Below, in pieces: positions 1 through 5,966 of a DNA stretch of 11,752 nucleotides. Where the stretch lies: NCBI GenBank assembly GCA_964429355.1, contig CAYSCH010000301.1, positions 1 to 11,752 of the forward strand, written 5' to 3'. The stretch is from JAAYAY01 sp964429355. GTDB taxonomy: Bacteria > Planctomycetota > Planctomycetia > Pirellulales > Thermoguttaceae. The translations under genes and the position numbers were made by a program. Numbering within the stretch: the first letter of the stretch is position 1; each line of letters begins with the position of its first letter. The notes under the pieces are model-generated. The model was not told the DNA's origin and made no database searches. It saw only the letters and a list, made by a program, of their open reading frames with translations.

Positions 1-184
1 CAAAAAAGAATCCTCCAAGCGTCCGGCCGGGAAGGCGAGATGCATCGGCATGGGGGGGAGCATACGTTTGAAGTCGCCGGTTGTAAATCTCAATTTGCCT
101 CGGTTCGACCACTGGTCGCCCGGGTGTTAAGATGGTGCCCTCAAGCTTCTGTCATGACGTGTGCGACAAACAGAGATTCGCTTT
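1..184. other. Left-edge intergenic region, no gene seen
   Basis: No open frame here looks like protein and I see no RNA gene. It presumably holds the larC promoter, but no pair of -35 and -10 boxes with good spacing stands out. A TAAGAT at 127-132 is the nearest thing to a -10 box and it lacks a convincing partner. The frame upstream of larC can be extended to a GTG at 161, but those eight extra residues are not typical of the family. Confidence 0.4.
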
Positions 185-1375
185 ATGAAAACCGCCTATT
201 TTGACTGTCTTTCGGGAATTAGCGGCGACATGACCCTCGGCGCATTGGTTGACGCCGGTGCCGATCTGGAGCACCTCAATGCAGCCATCGATTCCCTCGG
301 ACTCCCAGGTTGTCGACTGGTCGCCGAAGAAGTCCGGAAACGAGGCTTTCGGGCCCTTCAGATTACCGTCCACTACGAACACGAACATGCTCACCGGCAT
401 CTTTCCCATATCCTCAAGATGATCGATGGCAGCGTGCTCAACGATCGTCAGAGAGATCTGGCCGCCCGTGTGTTTCGCAAGCTTGCCGAAGCGGAAGCCA
501 AGGTCCACGGAACGACCGTAGAAAAGGTCCACTTCCATGAGGTGGGGGCCGCCGATTCAATCGCCGATATCGTGGGGACCGCGGTTGGTTTGGATCTGCT
601 GGGAGTTGAGCGTGTTATTGCCTCCCCGGTGCCCACCGGCTGTGGGACCATCGAGATCGCCCACGGCCTGTGCAGTGTGCCTGCGCCGGCGACGGCCGAG
701 CTTCTCACCGGTATCCCACTGGCAGCCTGCTCGATCCCCAAGGAGATGACCACGCCGACTGGTGCGGCAATTCTCGCCACACTTGCCGAAGCCTTCGGCC
801 CCGTGCCGGCGATGACCATCCAGCGCATAGGCTACGGCGCCGGCAGGCGCGATCTGGAGGAACAGCCCAACATCCTTCGACTCCTCATCGGACAAGCGGA
901 GACCCAAGCAGGGTGCCCAGACATCTGGATCCTCGAGACCAACCTCGACGACATGCCGGGGGAACAGATTGCCTACTGTACCGAGCAGCTGTGGGAGGCC
1001 GGCGTACTGGATGTCTATACGACGGCCATCCAGATGAAGAAGAACCGCCCTGCCGTTCAGTTGACCGTCCTCTGTTCCGCCGACCAGATCGAGGCCGCCG
1101 AAGCGATTCTCCTGCGAGAGACAACCACGCTCGGGATTCGTCGCTGGCCCGCCCAGAGAACTGTCCTTGAGCGGACGGCCCATACGGTAGATACTCCTCT
1201 GGGCCCCGTTGTCGGCAAGGTCAGCCGGCTGCGGGACGGCTCCATTCGATTTGCCCCTGAATACGAAGCTTGCCGACAGGTGGCGCAACAGAATGGGGTG
1301 CCGCTCCGTGAGGTCTTTCGCGTCGCTGAGAACGGGTTCGACCCTCGACGGATGGAATGGCCCGAGGCCAGGTAG
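185..1375 (+). CDS. larC: Nickel-pincer cofactor biosynthesis protein LarC (nickel insertion)
   Basis: LarC performs the last step of nickel-pincer nucleotide synthesis: CTP-dependent insertion of nickel into the dithiocarboxylated pyridinium nucleotide, giving the cofactor of LarA-type lactate racemase and related racemases/epimerases. The 396-residue product has the family's full length. The N-terminus MKTAYFDCLSGISGDM is the family signature. A His-rich stretch lies near residues 64-75, HFHEVGAADSIADIVG at 116-131, YGAGRRDLEEQPNI at 217-230, ETNLDDMPGE at 251-260, and LRETTTLGIR at 310-319. I chose ATG 185 because homologues begin exactly there, although no clear Shine-Dalgarno precedes it. 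In some lactobacilli the gene is split into larC1/larC2 by a programmed frameshift, but here it is one continuous frame. No larA, larB or larE is in the window, so its client enzyme is not visible. The next gene starts 41 bp downstream on the same strand. The family call is firm. Confidence 0.93.
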   Translation: MKTAYFDCLSGISGDMTLGALVDAGADLEHLNAAIDSLGLPGCRLVAEEVRKRGFRALQITVHYEHEHAHRHLSHILKMIDGSVLNDRQRDLAARVFRKLAEAEAKVHGTTVEKVHFHEVGAADSIADIVGTAVGLDLLGVERVIASPVPTGCGTIEIAHGLCSVPAPATAELLTGIPLAACSIPKEMTTPTGAAILATLAEAFGPVPAMTIQRIGYGAGRRDLEEQPNILRLLIGQAETQAGCPDIWILETNLDDMPGEQIAYCTEQLWEAGVLDVYTTAIQMKKNRPAVQLTVLCSADQIEAAEAILLRETTTLGIRRWPAQRTVLERTAHTVDTPLGPVVGKVSRLRDGSIRFAPEYEACRQVAQQNGVPLREVFRVAENGFDPRRMEWPEAR

Positions 1376-1403
1376 TATGGGGTGTAGCGGCGTCTGATCG
1401 TTC

Positions 1404-1413
1404 AAGGAGGAGG
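1404..1413 (+). promoter_or_regulatory. Strong Shine-Dalgarno for the membrane-HTH protein
   Basis: The purine run AAGGAGGAGG ends three bases before ATG 1417, and its core AGGAGG (1405-1410) has a six-base spacer. This selects ATG 1417 over the in-frame ATG at 1357, which lies inside the end of larC. It is the best ribosome binding site in the window. Confidence 0.75.
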
Positions 1414-1416
1414 CCA

Positions 1417-2013
1417 ATGCACTTGTGTCTTGCATGGTTGCCCTTGCTGGCCGAAAACAACAACTTCTACGCGCTCGTGATCGCCGCGATCCTGGTGATG
1501 ACGCTGCCGATGTTGCTGCGGATCTACCGTTATCAGGCCCGATCGAAGCGAGCAAACCCCGTCCAATCGCCGGCCGAACCAGATCCCCGCGGCCTCCGTG
1601 CCGGCGCCCCGGAGAGTATCGTTCGATGGGAAGTCCAGATGCAGGAACTCGCCCGTGATCTCAAGGCCGAGATCGACAGCAAGATGGTAGCCTTGGGGCA
1701 TCTGGTCTGTCAGGCCGATCGAGCTGCCGAGCGACTTGAAAAAGCCCTCGCTGCCGTGCCACTCCGCGATGGCGATCCGAGCCCTGCCGAATCGGGGCCG
1801 CTGCCGGAGTCCGACCTTTCTGCAAACTCCGACCTTTGCAGCGAGGTCTGCCTGCTCGCCGATTACGGATTCCCCACCAGCGACATTGCCAGCCGACTGT
1901 CAATCCCGATTGGCCAGATCGAACTCATTCTGCGGCGTCGGGAAGGGGAACGCCCGGCCTGTTCCGGTCCGCCATCTGGCTCACAGCCCGGTCAATCGCC
2001 GAACGACCGGTAA
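1417..2013 (+). CDS. Small membrane-anchored coiled-coil protein with C-terminal helix-turn-helix-like motif
   Basis: Function unknown. The 198-residue product has a hydrophobic segment at about residues 18-36, followed by basic residues (RIYRYQARSKR). That predicts an N-terminal anchor with a cytoplasmic body. A charged helical stretch at 68-113 looks like a coiled coil. A Pro/Ser-rich linker follows, and residues 140-173 contain LLADYGFPTSDIASRLSI and then QIELILRRRE. This layout (anchor, coiled coil, then a motif of the form G-x3-x2-IA-x2-L-x-I-x2-x2-IELIL) resembles small DUF2802/DUF6115-type proteins of other bacteria. That likeness is from memory of the pattern and not from a search. 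The HTH-like motif may act in protein or nucleoid contacts and not in classic DNA binding. It probably shares a transcript with larC, 41 bp upstream. The last 29 codons run antisense to the end of the yyaL-like gene, which may explain the low-complexity tail (ACSGPPSGSQPGQSPNDR). Confidence 0.7.
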   Translation: MHLCLAWLPLLAENNNFYALVIAAILVMTLPMLLRIYRYQARSKRANPVQSPAEPDPRGLRAGAPESIVRWEVQMQELARDLKAEIDSKMVALGHLVCQADRAAERLEKALAAVPLRDGDPSPAESGPLPESDLSANSDLCSEVCLLADYGFPTSDIASRLSIPIGQIELILRRREGERPACSGPPSGSQPGQSPNDR

Positions 2014-4048
2014 TTGGCTCTCGACATGTGCCGTTCTGGCAGACGAACATCTGGGGTTGTCCGTCTTGTGGCACTTTGCCCAGAAAAAGGTCGTCCAGGT
2101 TCTTGGAACGCATGCTGGCCGACGCCGACGATCCTCGATAGCCAACGACTCGATTTCCCACGAACCGTCGCTGAATTCCGCTTGTCTGAACGATGCTTTC
2201 CTCGCTATCCGATCCCTCGACCAGCACAATCTCCGGCGACGGGCCGAGCAGAAAATCCAGGGCGACGAGCATCTGCGACGCGGCCTGGGGAGCCCGCTCC
2301 ATGACGACGACCGTTGCCTCGACCGTCTCCTCGGCGGCGGCCAGATAGTCGCCTCGCCCACAGAGCTTTCCCAATCGCAACAGGGCCAACGCGGCCAGGC
2401 TGCTTCCGCTGGGGATGGCGTTGTCGAGCAGGTCGCGCTTTTTCGCAATCAGCTTTTCGTGCCGAGCCGAAGTGGAGAAGAACCCACCCCGATCCGTATC
2501 GTAAAACTCGGCCAGAAGCAGATCGGCCTCGACGACGGCCAGATCGATCCATCGTTCATCGAATGTGGCCTCGTAAAGGCTGACCAATCCACAGGCCAGG
2601 GCAGCGTGATCTTCGAGGTAGGCCGGATGGCTGGTCTGGTGATCTCGCCGGCAATGGAGCAACTGCCCGCTCTCGTCACGCAGACATCGCTCGATGTACT
2701 CAGCCGCCCCGGCGGCCGCGTCCAGATACTTCTTCTCTCCGAAAGCCGCACCCGCGATTGCCAGCCCATCGATCATCAGGCCGTTCCATCCGACAAGCAC
2801 CTTCTCGTCGCGAAGGGGGCGAACGCGCTTGGCCCGCCTTTCGAGAAGATCAAGCCGGCTCTTGCAGAGCTCCTGTTCCAGGCCTTCCGGGTCGCGGCCA
2901 AGTTGTTCGGCAGTGGCAGCCAGGGGACGCGGCAGATAAGCAATCGAGCGGCCTTCAAAATTCCCTTGCGAGGTCACACCGTATGCCTTGGCAAACGAGT
3001 TGGCCCGGTCCCGCCCCAGTACGGCGGCCAGTTCGTCGGGCGTCCATGTGTAGAATACACCCTCTTCGCCTTCGCTGTCGGCGTCCTCGCTGCTGTAGAA
3101 GCCGCCGTCCGGATGTCGCATGTCTCGGAGCACGTAGTCCAGGGTCTCTCGGGCGATACGCCCATAGCGATACTCGCCGGTTACCTGCCACGCCTCCACA
3201 TAGGCTCGGACGAGCTGGGCGTTGTCGTACAGCATCTTCTCGAAATGAGGCACCAGCCATTGCCGATCCGTGCTGTAGCGATGGAAGCCGCCGCCCACAT
3301 GATCGTAAATCCCACCGTCCGCCATGCGATCGAGCGAGGTTGTGACCATTTCCATCGCATGCGGACTGCCCGTGCGATACCAGTACCTGAGCAGCAGGCC
3401 GAAATCGCTTGGCCGCGGAAACTTGGGGGCGTCGCCGAAACCACCCCACTCGGGATCGAAGGATCGAGCCAGCGACTGGGCGGCAGCGTCCATCAGCGGC
3501 GCCATCTGGGTGAAATCGGTTGAGCCGTTCTTCGTCGCCAGATTGTCGGATTGGAGAATGGCCGTCAGACCTTGGGCCTGCTCCACCGCCTCGGCCCGAC
3601 GGTTCTTCCAGGCGTCGTTCACGGCCAGGAGAATCTCCTCGAATCCCGGCATCGGTCCCCGTCGTTTTGGCGGGAAGTAGGTGCCGCCGTAGAATGGCTT
3701 TCGATCCGGAGTAAGGAATACCGAGAGCGGCCAACCTCCGCTGCTGGTTATTGCTTGCACTGCGTCCATGTAGATGGCATCNNNNNNNNNNTCGGGACGC
3801 TCTGCGCGATCCACTTTGATCGAAACGAAATGCTCGTTGAGCACTGCCGCAATCCGCTCGCTCTCGAAGCTCTCGTGCGCCATGACGTGGCACCAATGGC
3901 AGGCGGCATAGCCAATCGACAGGAAGATCGGCTTGTCCTCCGCCGCGGCCTTGGCAAACGCCTTCTCCCCCCAGGGAAACCAGTCCACGGGGTTGTCTGC
4001 ATGCTGGGCCAAATAGGGGCTCAGGGCGTCGGCAAGTTGATTTGGCAT
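1925..4048 (-). CDS. Thioredoxin-domain protein of the YyaL / SSP411 (spermatogenesis-associated 20) family, interrupted by an assembly gap
   Basis: The product is about 700 residues, usual for the family. It has an N-terminal thioredoxin-like fold (DUF255) and a C-terminal six-hairpin-glycosidase-like alpha/alpha barrel. Visible marks are SPYLAQHADNPVDWFPWG (residues 10-27), the CHWC redox-type motif at 50-53 within SIGYAACHWCHVM, KVDRAERP before the gap, SGGWPLSVFLTP and FYGGTYFPP after it, GGGFHRYSTDRQW plus VPHFEKMLYDNAQ in the middle, and a terminal FVCQNGTC (Cys 670 and 675). The biochemical role of the family is not settled; redox or sugar-related functions have been suggested. I chose ATG 4048 (MPNQLADALSPYL) over TTG 4054 because it matches where homologues start. 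No good Shine-Dalgarno precedes it. It begins six bases after the panB stop, so the two are probably co-transcribed. Its 3' end overlaps the convergent membrane-HTH gene by 89 bp. Ten Ns fall in a conserved motif (see the gap entry). Confidence 0.9.
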   Translation of the reverse strand: MPNQLADALSPYLAQHADNPVDWFPWGEKAFAKAAAEDKPIFLSIGYAACHWCHVMAHESFESERIAAVLNEHFVSIKVDRAERPXXXXDAIYMDAVQAITSSGGWPLSVFLTPDRKPFYGGTYFPPKRRGPMPGFEEILLAVNDAWKNRRAEAVEQAQGLTAILQSDNLATKNGSTDFTQMAPLMDAAAQSLARSFDPEWGGFGDAPKFPRPSDFGLLLRYWYRTGSPHAMEMVTTSLDRMADGGIYDHVGGGFHRYSTDRQWLVPHFEKMLYDNAQLVRAYVEAWQVTGEYRYGRIARETLDYVLRDMRHPDGGFYSSEDADSEGEEGVFYTWTPDELAAVLGRDRANSFAKAYGVTSQGNFEGRSIAYLPRPLAATAEQLGRDPEGLEQELCKSRLDLLERRAKRVRPLRDEKVLVGWNGLMIDGLAIAGAAFGEKKYLDAAAGAAEYIERCLRDESGQLLHCRRDHQTSHPAYLEDHAALACGLVSLYEATFDERWIDLAVVEADLLLAEFYDTDRGGFFSTSARHEKLIAKKRDLLDNAIPSGSSLAALALLRLGKLCGRGDYLAAAEETVEATVVVMERAPQAASQMLVALDFLLGPSPEIVLVEGSDSEESIVQTSGIQRRFVGNRVVGYRGSSASASMRSKNLDDLFLGKVPQDGQPQMFVCQNGTCREPITGRSAIDRAVSQMADRNRPGVPLPDAAE
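3782..3791. other. Assembly gap (10 Ns) inside the YyaL-like coding region
   Basis: Ten undetermined bases split the family motif ERP-D-(I/V/L)-D-x-IYM. On the minus strand the reading is CCC GAN, three unknown codons, then GAT GCC ATC TAC ATG. The frame is kept, but four residues are implied between ERP and DAIYM where homologues have two. The gap length is therefore probably a placeholder, with four real bases missing instead of ten. Confidence 0.9.
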
Positions 4049-4054
4049 GAGCAA

Positions 4055-4855
4055 TCAATGAAACGTCTGCCGGTCGTCGGGAAATGCCCCTTCGCGCACT
4101 TCGTCGCGATACTGGGTCACGGCCTGCACGACCTGCTCCTTGAGTTCCGCATAGACCTTCACGTGCTTGGGCACCCGTCCCGGAGTCAGGCCCAACAGAT
4201 CGTGCATCACGAGGATCTGTCCGTCGCAGCCGTTGCCTGCCCCGATACCGATCGTGGGTATGGAGAGCGCCGCCGTGATCTCGTTGGCAATCTCTGCCGG
4301 GATGCATTCCAGCACGATGGCAAACGCGCCCGACGATTCGGCCGCTTTCGCGTCCGCCAGCAGTCTCTCGCGATTTCTCTGCACGGAGTACCCTCCGAGA
4401 CAGTGAACGTTCTGCGGCCGCAAGCCCACGTGGGCCATGACAGGAATGCCTGAGGATGACAGGGCCTCGATGACTTCGGCCTGCTCCATCCCCCCCTCCA
4501 GCTTGACCGCGTGGCATCGGGTTTCCTTGAGAATCCGGCCCGCATTCTCAATGGCCTTGTACTTGCCCAAATGGAAACTCGGAAACGGCATGTCCACCAC
4601 GACCAGGGCGTGATGCACGGCCCGCCCCACCATTTCCGCATGGTAGATCATCTCGTCCAGCGTGACCGGCAGAGTACTCTCGTGACCCTGGACGACCATC
4701 GACATGCTGTCGCCGACGAGTATTCCCTCGATCCCGGCCGCATCGACGAGCTTGGCCATGGGAAAGTCGTAGGCCGTCAGCATGGTGATCTTCCGTCCGG
4801 CCTCCTTCATGGCGGCGAACTGGGGAACGGTGATTTGGCGAGGTTCTGAGGACAT
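4055..4855 (-). CDS. panB: 3-methyl-2-oxobutanoate hydroxymethyltransferase (ketopantoate hydroxymethyltransferase)
   Basis: PanB transfers a hydroxymethyl group from 5,10-methylene-tetrahydrofolate to 2-ketoisovalerate, giving ketopantoate. This is the first committed step of pantothenate and CoA synthesis, in the cytosol. The 266-residue length is typical. The expected features are present: the N-terminal KITMLTAYDFPMAKLVDAAG; the metal ligands Asp49 (LVGDS), Asp88 (VVDMPF) and Glu120 (KLEGG), by analogy with the E. coli residues Asp45, Asp84 and Glu114; the catalytic Glu183 in VLECIP (E. coli Glu181); and TIGIGAG at 201-207. The ATG at 4855 gives the expected N-terminus; no Shine-Dalgarno is evident. 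No other pantothenate gene is nearby; the next gene downstream is the YyaL-like protein, six bases after the PanB stop. Nothing in the sequence looks truncated or odd. Confidence 0.97.
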   Translation of the reverse strand: MSSEPRQITVPQFAAMKEAGRKITMLTAYDFPMAKLVDAAGIEGILVGDSMSMVVQGHESTLPVTLDEMIYHAEMVGRAVHHALVVVDMPFPSFHLGKYKAIENAGRILKETRCHAVKLEGGMEQAEVIEALSSSGIPVMAHVGLRPQNVHCLGGYSVQRNRERLLADAKAAESSGAFAIVLECIPAEIANEITAALSIPTIGIGAGNGCDGQILVMHDLLGLTPGRVPKHVKVYAELKEQVVQAVTQYRDEVREGAFPDDRQTFH

Positions 4856-4988
4856 GGCAGGCGGGCAGGGGATAGATGACAGTAGAGGCCGTCAACACGC
4901 GGAGGGGTTTGGACCCGATTCGTGAGGGGGTTAACTCATTCTATGCGACGCAAGCAGGTTCCGGAACCGGGGCAACTGGGAAGCCTGA
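4856..4988. other. panB upstream region
   Basis: These 133 bp lie between the panB start and the 74-bp repeat array and hold no convincing gene. On the minus strand, TAGAAT (4938-4943) matches five of six bases of a -10 box, but the hexamer 17 bases upstream (TTCCGG) is a poor -35. A 12-bp perfect palindrome overlaps that position. This is the likely panB promoter area, on weak evidence. Confidence 0.3.
4957..4968. promoter_or_regulatory. 12-bp perfect palindrome upstream of panB, possible operator
   Basis: GGTTCCGGAACC reads the same on both strands. It lies about 100 bp upstream of the panB start, just upstream of a TAGAAT that could be a minus-strand -10 box. A dimeric regulator could bind here, but one such palindrome can occur by chance in G+C-rich DNA. 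I do not recognise it as a known operator. Confidence 0.2.
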
Positions 4989-5228
4989 CAGTGGCTCTAA
5001 AAAGCCCTGACGAGACGTGGGAGTCCCCCACGGGCATGGATGTGCACCCTCGGTGGTCTTGGCAGTGGCTCTAAAAAGCCCTCGCAAAACGTGGGAGTCT
5101 CCCACGGGCAAGGACGTGCACAATCAGTAGTTTTGGTAGCGGCTCTAAAAAGCCCTGACGAGACGTGGGAGTCTCCCACGGGCATGGACGTGCACAATCA
5201 GTAGTTTTGGCAGCGGCTCTAAAAAGCC
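4989..5228. repeat. Tandem array of 74-bp units: three full copies plus an 18-bp partial fourth
   Basis: Units begin at 4989, 5063, 5137 and 5211, each exactly 74 bp apart. Units two and three differ at about seven positions; unit one is more diverged, especially in its last 20 bases. The best-kept element is GGCTCTAAAAAGCC, identical in all four copies, with a four-base stem (GGCT/AGCC) around CTAAAA. Each full unit also has a longer hairpin, GTGGGA-GTC-TCCCAC. The fourth copy stops after its first 18 bases, and those bases include the tmk stop codon (5219-5221) and its last codons. The array therefore either inserted at, or grew from, the 3' end of tmk. Since 74 is not divisible by three and the frames shift between units, it is not coding. 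It may serve in transcript termination or stabilisation for tmk, or be a copy of a dispersed genomic repeat. Its family is unknown to me. Confidence 0.95.
5016..5180. other. Series of hairpins, one per 74-bp unit
   Basis: Each unit has an inverted repeat at 5016-5032, 5090-5106 and 5164-5180. Copies two and three are a perfect seven-base stem with a three-base loop (CGTGGGA-GTC-TCCCACG). Copy one has a single mismatch (T to C) in the right arm. On the minus strand, the direction of tmk transcription, a run of five Ts belonging to the GGCTTTTTAGAGCC element follows about 16 bases later. That is too far for a standard intrinsic terminator. I see a structured RNA or DNA element and cannot assign its role. 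Confidence 0.6.
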
Positions 5229-5836
5229 TTCTTGGCGATTGCTGCGGCGGCCGCGGCGCGAATATCTGCGGCCACCTCGTCCATGGTACGGCTGGCGTCG
5301 ACCAGTGCGATCCGTTCGGCCTGCCGTGCGGCTTCGTGGAGGAATCCTTGGCGGACCCGGCCGTGAAATGCCGCTCCCTGCTGCTCCATCCGGTCCAATT
5401 GGCCCGTCAGCCGGGCTGCCGCTGCTTCACTTGGAAGGTCGAGCACAATCGTCAGATCGGGCGTCAGATGGTCGATGGCGATGTCGCCCACCCGCCACAA
5501 CGTATCGACGTCAAGCCCACCGGCGTGCCCCTGATAGACGACGTTGGCCAGCAAGTACCGATCAGACACGACCGTCTTCTTCGCCTCCAGCGCCGGGCGA
5601 ATCACCTCTTCCACCAGTTGCGCCCGGGCGGCCATGTAGAGCAACATTTCACTTCGGCGGTGAATGGCCAGGTCGTGGCGATTCAGGAGCAGTTCGCGAA
5701 CGGCCTCGCCCAGCGGCGTGCTGCCCGGATCGCGACAGGTGACCACGTCGTGCCCCAGCGATTGGAGCCATCGACAGAATCGTTCGATCTGAGTGCTCTT
5801 TCCAACCCCGTCGCCGCCATCAATCGAGAAAAACAT
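5219..5836 (-). CDS. tmk: Thymidylate kinase (dTMP kinase)
   Basis: The enzyme phosphorylates dTMP to dTDP with ATP, an essential cytosolic step in dTTP supply. The 205-residue product has family length. The P-loop is GGDGVGKST at residues 7-15, a CRDPGSTPLGEAVRELLL segment follows, the DRY motif is in VSDRYLLANVVYQG, and the LID-like region is DRMEQQGAAFHGRVRQGFL. The open frame runs on upstream to 6205, but that part has no kinase character. ATG 5836 (MFFSIDGGDG) gives the usual N-terminus immediately before the P-loop. The Shine-Dalgarno is weak. The final codons (Ala-Phe-stop) lie inside the partial copy of the 74-bp repeat, so the extreme C-terminus may have been altered by the repeat. 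About 130 bp separate it from the upstream hypothetical gene, so an own promoter is possible. Confidence 0.95.
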   Translation of the reverse strand: MFFSIDGGDGVGKSTQIERFCRWLQSLGHDVVTCRDPGSTPLGEAVRELLLNRHDLAIHRRSEMLLYMAARAQLVEEVIRPALEAKKTVVSDRYLLANVVYQGHAGGLDVDTLWRVGDIAIDHLTPDLTIVLDLPSEAAAARLTGQLDRMEQQGAAFHGRVRQGFLHEAARQAERIALVDASRTMDEVAADIRAAAAAAIAKKAF

Positions 5837-5898
5837 CCGCCGAAATCCATGTCGAGTGTATGAGAGATCCTGAGAAACGCTTTCAGAACCGCGGCGAA

Positions 5899-5942
5899 AG
5901 TCTCCCCAAGGGCAGGACTTGTCGCAGTTGTCACAGGTTTTG
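5899..5942. repeat. Possible decayed copy of the 74-bp repeat, upstream of tmk
   Basis: AGTCTCCC, then AGGGCA, GGAC-x-TG and GGTTTTG occur in the same order, orientation and near-equal spacing as in positions 34-73 of the 74-bp unit. The match needs one insertion and one deletion, with poor identity in the middle. The hairpin's left arm is not kept. If real, tmk is flanked on both sides by the repeat family. It may also be chance likeness. Confidence 0.4.
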
Positions 5943-5966
5943 AAATCGACTCCAAGAACACTGATT

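Noticed and set aside
161..184. Upstream GTG start for larC
   Set aside because: It adds eight residues (MRQTEIRF) absent from the family's usual MKTAYFD start.
557..1555. Minus-strand frame of 332 codons opposite larC
   Set aside because: LarC motifs on the plus strand are unmistakable, and the antisense translation is low-complexity.
1736..3523. Long plus-strand frame of 595 codons
   Set aside because: It lies antisense to the clearly conserved YyaL-like gene and partly over the membrane-HTH gene; its translation shows no domain. It is a shadow of G+C-rich codon use.
2955..4517. Minus-strand frame of 520 codons spanning yyaL and panB
   Set aside because: It is out of frame with both recognised proteins and carries no motif.
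4941..5197. Two small minus-strand open frames (60 and 66 codons) in the repeat array
   Set aside because: They are readings of the 74-bp repeat in shifting frames, with no start signals or protein-like conservation.
4989..5228. CRISPR array
   Set aside because: The whole 74-bp period is repeated with no unique spacers, and no cas gene is near.
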